A stretch of 64,000 nucleotides of DNA. Origin: Glaciihabitans sp. dw_435 (lineage in GTDB: Bacteria > Actinomycetota > Actinomycetes > Actinomycetales > Microbacteriaceae). This document shows, piece after piece, positions 59,701-64,000 of this stretch. Below the pieces are notes generated by a model. The model made no database searches. It was not told where the DNA came from and saw nothing but the letters and a program-made list of their open reading frames with translations. A program made the translations under genes and the position numbers. The stretch lies in the NCBI RefSeq assembly GCF_018449675.1, contig NZ_JAAVUZ010000001.1:248001-312000 (forward strand), in the 5' to 3' direction. How positions within the stretch are numbered: position 1 is the first letter of the stretch; the number at the start of each line of letters is the position of its first letter.

Positions 59701-61686
59701 GACGACGCATCGGTATCCGCGAGCTGGAAGGGCCTCGACGCAGGAAGCAGTTACCTCGGCAAGGTGAGTTTCGGCGACTCCGGTCAGTCGACCTACGTCA
59801 CCGTGGCGACCACACCGCTCACCCAGCCGGCAACAAACACGGGTGACTTCGTCGTCACGACCGATCCCGGATTCGTCCGTGCCGGTCATGGAGTCTCACT
59901 CCTCGCCCGGGGACTCGTTCCCGGTGAGGCCTACTCGATGTATCTCGACAAGAGCACCACGTCGTCGATCACCGGGTTCGCCTCCACATCGGGAAAGGTG
60001 GCACGCTACGCCTCGCTCGCCCCGGAGACCACCGAGGGACCGCACACGATCACAATCACGACGGCGGGAAAATCGACGTCCGTGACGGTCATCGTCGCCC
60101 CCATCACCATCGGCTACGTCTTCCCGTTGATCGATGCAGCGTATGACGGAACTCCTACCGTCATCGTGGATACCATCTACGCGGGCAAGGGCTCGCTGCG
60201 CGTGTTGCTGAAGTCCTCTACGGGCAAGAAGTACATCGACACGACAGAGGCCGTCGACGGCGGAACCATCTTTGACGCGATGGAGTACCTCTCGAAGCGG
60301 ACCGCCCTTGATGACGGCACTTACTCCCTGCGGGTATGGGTCGTGGACGAAGACGGTGTGCAGAGCCAGTTGCACGAGACCAGCTTCGATGTCGGCGCCA
60401 CCACGCCCAGCTCGACGGTGCTCGAACAGAGCGTTGACGATCCCAACTTTGTCGACATGACGTTCACCAACAACACCCAGTACGCCTTGTACCCGACGAT
60501 CGAGTACAAGACGTGCGCCGGACCAGTCGTGTTCGCCAACATCGGCGTGAGCCCCGACGTGTCCTTCCCTGCGACGTACGACATGCATGGAATCACCCGC
60601 GCCACCATGACCCTCGACGGCAAGGTTGTCGCGGACTACGAGAACGCCAGCGAAGGACGGTGTGCCCCTGTCGCCCCCAAGATCTCGCAGCCGTTCTGGA
60701 TCACGCTGAGCGATGCGGGTGACACCGGAACTCCGGGCAGCCCGATCACGGCCGTGGTCAGCAACCGCTACGCCTCGTACAGCTACGGCTACACGTTGCG
60801 TGCGGGTACCGGCACCGAGGTTCTCAAGGATCAGTTCTCGACCGAGGGCATTCCCGTCACCTACGTGACCAAGGAGGGCCCGGTCGTTGACCGCACCTTT
60901 GCGTTCAAGGAAAAGCAGGATTACTGGATGGCAGCGATCTTCGAGGACTTCAAGCCGGGCAAGCAGGCGTCGAAGATTTATCGTTCGTTCGCACTGCCGA
61001 CCACCGTCGCCGATCTGGCTCCGGTGAATGCACCTCCGACCGAGGAGCCGACCGCTCCGCCGACGACACCGCCAACAAATGACCCGACGACGCCGCCCAC
61101 GGATGACCCGACGACACCGCCGACGACACCGCCCACGGGACTTCCCGCGAAGGCGTTCCATGTCACGACGACGGCCGGACTGCACGTGCAGGGTTCGACG
61201 ATCACCGTGACGGGAACGGGACTGGCGCCGAAGGAACACTTCTACGTTCGTCTGCAGGGCACGACCGTGTACACGGGAGTGGCGAACTCGAAGGGCGTCG
61301 CCACGGCACGTGTTGCCATTGGCAGCACGATCATCGAGGGGAAGAAGGCGCTGCTGCTGGTGGGGTCGACCTCGAAGCGCACCGGGGCAACCACGACGTA
61401 TGTTGTGGCCAAGTCCAAGGCCGTTCAGGTGGGGGTATCACGGTCGTCCGTGGCATCCGGCAGCACCTTCACGGTCGCGGTAAAGAACCTCGCACCGGGG
61501 GAGCCCCTGGTGGTTCTGGTCGGCGGCAAGCGGGTGTCGATCGCCAGTGCCCACGCATCGGGATCGGGCAGCTACTCGGTCAAGGTGAAGGCGCCGTCAT
61601 CGCGCGGCACGCTGAGCGTGGTGGTGCGGGGCATGGCTCCCGCGCGCACCGGGCACGCGGTCATCACCGTGGTGCGCCACCGCTAG
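56797..61686 (+). CDS. Large secreted subtilisin-family (S8) serine protease
   Basis: The 1629-residue exoprotease starts at GTG 56797, with AAGGA upstream. The signal peptide is about residues 1-43 (cleavage after AVA). An I9-type propeptide follows. The catalytic triad is Asp202 (DIDTG), His293 (GHGSHTA) and Ser618 (SGTSMAAPH), with a PA domain inserted before the serine. After the catalytic domain come an Fn3-like region, several beta-sandwich domains, a Pro/Thr linker near residues 1413-1448 and a basic C-terminal domain. I see no LPxTG sorting signal, so it is probably released or held by its C-terminus. Confidence 0.93.
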   Translation: MTEHRRPLGTSALLKRLGARLASTLIASALVIAGALVPVSGAVAATTSPTSPSSALTNPYDDGHYIVTLRDAPVATYDGGVKSYAATRATPGKSLVTRSKKVSSYASYLSTEQKDVATDVGAKIVSSYTLATNGFTGTFTARQALELSRDNRVVSVVKDELLHVTAAEPSTDFLGLSGDDGLWASLGGVDAAGDGIVIGDIDTGIAPENPSFAGDPLGTVAGDAPYLDGSATVYNKSDGTQFRGVCTTGEQFTAADCSTKIIGTRYFIDNFGLDSIKGAADGEYVSPRDGAGHGSHTASTAAGNAGVSASVGGKKFGTISGVAPAAKLAIYKVCWTGIDGDGCSTGDLVAAIDAAVADGVDIINFSIGGGQAQSTVSVTDQAFLNAAAAGIFVSASAGNDGPKASTADNASPWITTVAASTIPSYDATVTAADGQTFLGGSITLPETGKISGKLVAGRLTGVAGATQPELCGTGTLDPAQVTGAIVLCERGVNDRVAKSAEVKRAGGIGMILVNPADDSIDLDEHSVPTIHLNADSFAKIREYAANPAARVTFENGNTSDKPDVATPQVAGFSSRGPILADGGDMLKPDIAAPGVAILADGPNAAGATPTYEFMSGTSMAAPHITGLAALYLSKDPLATPAEIKSAMMTTAYNTITAGGDPDEDPFAQGAGNVDPTKFLAPGLLYLNDIDDWKGYVESLGQIEFGVEPLDGTELNLASISIGSLAGTETVTRTVTSTQAGTFTAQPVTMAGVDVTVSPATMTFGAAGETKSYTVRFDRTDAAIDEFTTGYLRWTSGDVVVTSPLAVRPEMLSVPADVTGTGNTGSATIPVLAGETTDVDISSVGLAKGEVLRGVAHADGSTQSYVVDVPEGTTLTRIDLNTDDETADLDMHVYEIWPYGGTFLSNAAESGAADERVDMSNPDVAKYIIDVTAVSGTGDLGFSLSTYNLGASGAGDFAVDPSTLSMTLGDDASVSASWKGLDAGSSYLGKVSFGDSGQSTYVTVATTPLTQPATNTGDFVVTTDPGFVRAGHGVSLLARGLVPGEAYSMYLDKSTTSSITGFASTSGKVARYASLAPETTEGPHTITITTAGKSTSVTVIVAPITIGYVFPLIDAAYDGTPTVIVDTIYAGKGSLRVLLKSSTGKKYIDTTEAVDGGTIFDAMEYLSKRTALDDGTYSLRVWVVDEDGVQSQLHETSFDVGATTPSSTVLEQSVDDPNFVDMTFTNNTQYALYPTIEYKTCAGPVVFANIGVSPDVSFPATYDMHGITRATMTLDGKVVADYENASEGRCAPVAPKISQPFWITLSDAGDTGTPGSPITAVVSNRYASYSYGYTLRAGTGTEVLKDQFSTEGIPVTYVTKEGPVVDRTFAFKEKQDYWMAAIFEDFKPGKQASKIYRSFALPTTVADLAPVNAPPTEEPTAPPTTPPTNDPTTPPTDDPTTPPTTPPTGLPAKAFHVTTTAGLHVQGSTITVTGTGLAPKEHFYVRLQGTTVYTGVANSKGVATARVAIGSTIIEGKKALLLVGSTSKRTGATTTYVVAKSKAVQVGVSRSSVASGSTFTVAVKNLAPGEPLVVLVGGKRVSIASAHASGSGSYSVKVKAPSSRGTLSVVVRGMAPARTGHAVITVVRHR

Positions 61687-61701
61687 AACGAGTCTGAGTG
61701 T

Positions 61702-61740
61702 CGACGGGCGTCCCACCGCAATCTGGCGGGGCGCCCGTCG
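61702..61740. terminator. Bidirectional terminator between the subtilase and MmcQ genes
   Basis: CGACGGGCG (61702-61710) pairs with CGCCCGTCG (61732-61740), with a partial inner CCACCGC/GGCGGGG stem, and is followed by TCGTTT. The genes on both sides converge on it. Confidence 0.75.
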
Positions 61741-61744
61741 TCGT

Positions 61745-62101
61745 TTAACTGTCGGAGGCGCGTGCCCGGGGCGGGCGCGGGCGCACGAGGCGGTAGCTCT
61801 CGGTCACGAGTTCGGTGACGAGGGAGTCCGGAACCTCGGCGGTCAGCCGCACGGTCAGCCAGTGCTTCTTGTTCATGTGGTACCCGGGGGTGATCGAGTC
61901 GTACTGCTCGCAGAGCGAGGCGCCGTCTTCGGGCACACACTTGAGGGTCACCAGGGGGTTCGGGTCGCCGGGAGTCGACATGATCGCGAACACCTTGTTG
62001 TTCGCCGTGGTCTTGTAGACGGGGGTATCCGGCCCAAAGGGGAAGGTCTCGGACGTGGCGGGCAGCGCCAGGCACACATCACGCAGGTCGTCGGGATCCA
62101 T
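61745..62101 (-). CDS. MmcQ/YjbR family protein
   Basis: The 118-residue protein of the MmcQ/YjbR (CyaY-like fold) family has the pattern LALPATSETFPFGPDTPVYK at the start and GYHMNKKHWLTVRL in the second half. Members are annotated as DNA-binding on structural grounds only. It lies 9 bases after the PRD regulator gene on the same strand, so they are probably co-transcribed. Confidence 0.9.
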   Translation of the reverse strand: MDPDDLRDVCLALPATSETFPFGPDTPVYKTTANNKVFAIMSTPGDPNPLVTLKCVPEDGASLCEQYDSITPGYHMNKKHWLTVRLTAEVPDSLVTELVTESYRLVRPRPPRARASDS

Positions 62102-62110
62102 GGGGAAACG

Positions 62111-64000
62111 CTACCGGTCGAAGAGGTGCACCAGTTCTTCGATGAACGCGGAAAAGTCGGTCGAGCGCTTGATCAACTCGAGCACCTCCGACCGCTCGGC
62201 AAACACCTCGACAAATTGGTCGAAGACGACCTGGAAGGATGCCCGTCCGCTCGAGCTGAACGCGATCAGGGCGATCACGTTCACGCGGTTATCGCCCCAC
62301 GGCATCGGAGTCTCGTTCACCGCGATGGCGATGGACGTGCGGCTGGCACTCATCGCCATGGCGTGCGGCACCGCGATGGAATCGGTGAACGCGGTGGATG
62401 AGAGCAGCTCGCGCTCGATCGCCCCCGTCACGTACGACTCGTCGATGATGCCGCGCTCGACCATGAGGTCACCGAGGATCCGGATCATGCCGACCTCCGT
62501 GTCGGCGTGCACGTTCCGCAGGAACAGTGCCTCGTCGAAGTACAGCAACAGGTCGTCTTTGATGCGCAGACGTCGGCGGTGCCGGCGCAGCTTGCTGATC
62601 GCCCGACGGATGTTGTCGATGTCGCCCTCGGTGAGGAAGGGCTGAATGGTCACTACATTGTCGCCCGCGCCCTTCGCCGCGATGGTGGTGAGCACGAGAT
62701 CTGTGGAGAACTCGTCCCAGTCGACATCGGTGCGGGTGACGACGATCTCCACCGACAGTTCGTCGCCCAGTGCCTTCTCGATGCGCTCCCGCAAAATCAG
62801 GTGCATGTCGTAGTAGCCCGGCGAGACGATCGCGCAGGTGATGCGCTCCTCCCGGCGGGACTGCCGCTCGAGGTGCGAGCCCAGATGCATGGCGATGTAC
62901 GAAATCTCGTCGTCGTTGATGGCGATCGACTTCTCGCGCTGGATCTGACTGGCGATGAAGACGGCAACGTCGTAGATCATCGGATACGACGTCTTGATCG
63001 ACTTCACGAGCGGGTTGCGCGAGTAGGAGTTGTCCTGCGCCCGCGCGATGAGGTTGCCAACGTGCAGGGCGAGCCGCACCATGAAGGTCTCGTCGTCGAG
63101 ATCGAGCAGGTACTCGTCGCCGACCTGCGCGACGATGCGCCGCACGGTGCCCAGGTGCTCCGGCTCAGAGGAGTCGGCGGCGGGCTCGGGAGTATCCTGC
63201 CGCGGCGTGATCACGCGGGTGGTCAGCAGCTTGGCCAGGTAGTCGAGGTCGGTGCGGTCGAGCTCGACACGAAAGTGGCGGTGAATGAGCCCGGCGAGGG
63301 CCAACCCGATGGGGGAGTCGGGCGCCGGCGCAGTGTCATCCATTCCATCCGAACGGGTGTGGCGGATGACCCGGTCGACGGCAATCGCGACGTGCAACAG
63401 CACACTGTTGATTCCGTACTCATTGACGAAATACCCCTGCGAGTCGAGCATCGCGATGAGGTCGGTCTTGAACGAGCTGAGGTCGTCGGAGGCGAACTCG
63501 CGCTGCACGGTCTCCAGCTCGAGGAAGCCCTGCGCGCTTTCGCTGCGGAACAGCTTACTCAGCACCTTGCGGTACTCGGCCTCCGAGCCGCTGAGGGTCA
63601 CCACGCTGCCGCGTCGCGTCAGGCTGAGGCCTGCCTCTTCGCCGAGTGCCTTGACCTTGCGCAGATCGGACTCGATAGTCGACTCGCTCACGTACAGGCC
63701 CTCGGCCAGGTCGTGGATGTCCAGCCCGGTCGGCGCCTCGGTGAGCCGCCGCACGAGGTGATGCACCCGGTCGCGGGGAGTGTGCAGCTCGCCGTTGCTG
63801 TCGCGGGATCCGGAGGCGAACTTCGCATAGGCCTCGCGGTTGAGGCGGTAGCCGTTGGTCGATGACGAAATGATGGGAAGCGGATGCGCCGCCGCTTTTG
63901 CCGCGGTGACGTAGCTGCGCACACTGCGGGTCGTCACGCCCAGCTGTTCGGACAACTCCGCAGCGGTAACGCGTCCGTCGGTCTGCGACAGGTAGTCCAG
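62111..64000 (-). CDS. PRD-containing transcriptional regulator with PTS EIIA domain, 5' end missing
   Basis: The reading frame runs off the window's right edge (its upstream codons continue as YLSQTDGRVTAAEL), so the N-terminus is absent. The domain order is that of BglG/MtlR/LicR-type regulators: an HTH (ELSEQLGVTTRSVRSY), a second HTH (LAEGLYVSESTIESDL), two PRD regions with phosphorylatable histidines (VLLHVAIAVDR and IAMHLGSH), an EIIB-like segment and a C-terminal EIIA domain with histidine in IAVPHAMAM. It probably senses PTS sugar flux. The cognate sugar genes are outside the window. Confidence 0.88.
   Translation of the reverse strand: MDYLSQTDGRVTAAELSEQLGVTTRSVRSYVTAAKAAAHPLPIISSSTNGYRLNREAYAKFASGSRDSNGELHTPRDRVHHLVRRLTEAPTGLDIHDLAEGLYVSESTIESDLRKVKALGEEAGLSLTRRGSVVTLSGSEAEYRKVLSKLFRSESAQGFLELETVQREFASDDLSSFKTDLIAMLDSQGYFVNEYGINSVLLHVAIAVDRVIRHTRSDGMDDTAPAPDSPIGLALAGLIHRHFRVELDRTDLDYLAKLLTTRVITPRQDTPEPAADSSEPEHLGTVRRIVAQVGDEYLLDLDDETFMVRLALHVGNLIARAQDNSYSRNPLVKSIKTSYPMIYDVAVFIASQIQREKSIAINDDEISYIAMHLGSHLERQSRREERITCAIVSPGYYDMHLILRERIEKALGDELSVEIVVTRTDVDWDEFSTDLVLTTIAAKGAGDNVVTIQPFLTEGDIDNIRRAISKLRRHRRRLRIKDDLLLYFDEALFLRNVHADTEVGMIRILGDLMVERGIIDESYVTGAIERELLSSTAFTDSIAVPHAMAMSASRTSIAIAVNETPMPWGDNRVNVIALIAFSSSGRASFQVVFDQFVEVFAERSEVLELIKRSTDFSAFIEELVHLFDR

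Noticed and set aside
61030-61140. Repeated GACGACACCGCC-like units
   Set aside because: They encode the Pro/Thr-rich linker of the subtilase and are degenerate; they are not a separate repeat element or CRISPR array.

Overview
The window reads as chromosomal DNA of a high-GC Gram-positive actinobacterium, most likely of the family Microbacteriaceae. The evidence is the GC-rich coding sequence, frequent GTG starts, a mycothiol deacetylase gene (mshB), actinobacterial AdnA/AdnB helicase-nucleases, small proteins of the DUF3117 and DUF3107 families, a UPF0182 membrane protein and a DUF2342 zincin. I see no insertion sequence, phage, integrase, CRISPR array or rRNA. One tRNA is present, the initiator tRNA-fMet. 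Gene order resembles two conserved actinobacterial blocks, recalled from Mycobacterium tuberculosis. One is typA-mshB-fdxA-dapC-dapD-dapE-DUF3117-methyltransferase-tatB-mrp. The other is DEAD helicase-ferritin-like protein-DUF3107-adnA-adnB-nudC-uvrD2-ThiF-like-DUF2342-PDZ protease-UPF0182.

Layout: 1-165 is the start of a CPBP-type membrane protease. 469-5912 is a dipeptide/oligopeptide ABC importer operon whose two ATPases are fused. 6120-8614 holds typA and a small lipoprotein gene. 8639-11989 (minus) is the efeUOB ferrous iron uptake operon, with a DtxR/IdeR-type iron box in front of efeU. 12098-16136 carries mshB (fused to a membrane domain), ferredoxin, dapC and citrate synthase. 16161-20054 has divergent dapD and dapE. 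20138-24442 holds small conserved genes, tatB, an aldehyde dehydrogenase, a LysR regulator and a 36-residue membrane protein missed by length cut-offs. 24554-28198 is mrp, DUF1003 and an MgtE-like CBS protein, facing a stress protein. 28229-34749 has aminopeptidase P, an EEP phosphatase, a PHP phosphoesterase, a DEAD helicase and a ferritin-like protein. 34875-44919 is a DNA end-processing region: adnA, adnB, a degenerate APH-fold gene, nudC and uvrD2. 44931-47502 is the least ordinary stretch: a ThiF-like gene diverging from two zinc-ribbon nuclease-like genes. 47575-56575 holds DUF2342, a Lon-like PDZ protease, UPF0182, a methyltransferase, tRNA-fMet, LtrA and a two-HTH regulator. 56797-61686 is a large secreted subtilase. 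The window ends in an MmcQ/YjbR gene and a PRD/EIIA regulator that runs off the edge.

The most general signal is in the gene starts. At eighteen starts a -10-like hexamer (usually TANNNT) lies 6 or 7 bases before the ATG or GTG, with no convincing Shine-Dalgarno sequence. This predicts leaderless mRNAs. Several divergent gene pairs (dapD/dapE, MgtE-like/stress protein, EEP/PHP) share intergenic regions of only 33-56 bases. Other starts, mostly inside operons or with longer leaders, have clear Shine-Dalgarno sites. The best candidates for undescribed biology are the nuclease pair at 45829-47502, the predicted pseudokinase at 41255-42247, and the leader peptide plus small membrane protein at 24303-24442.
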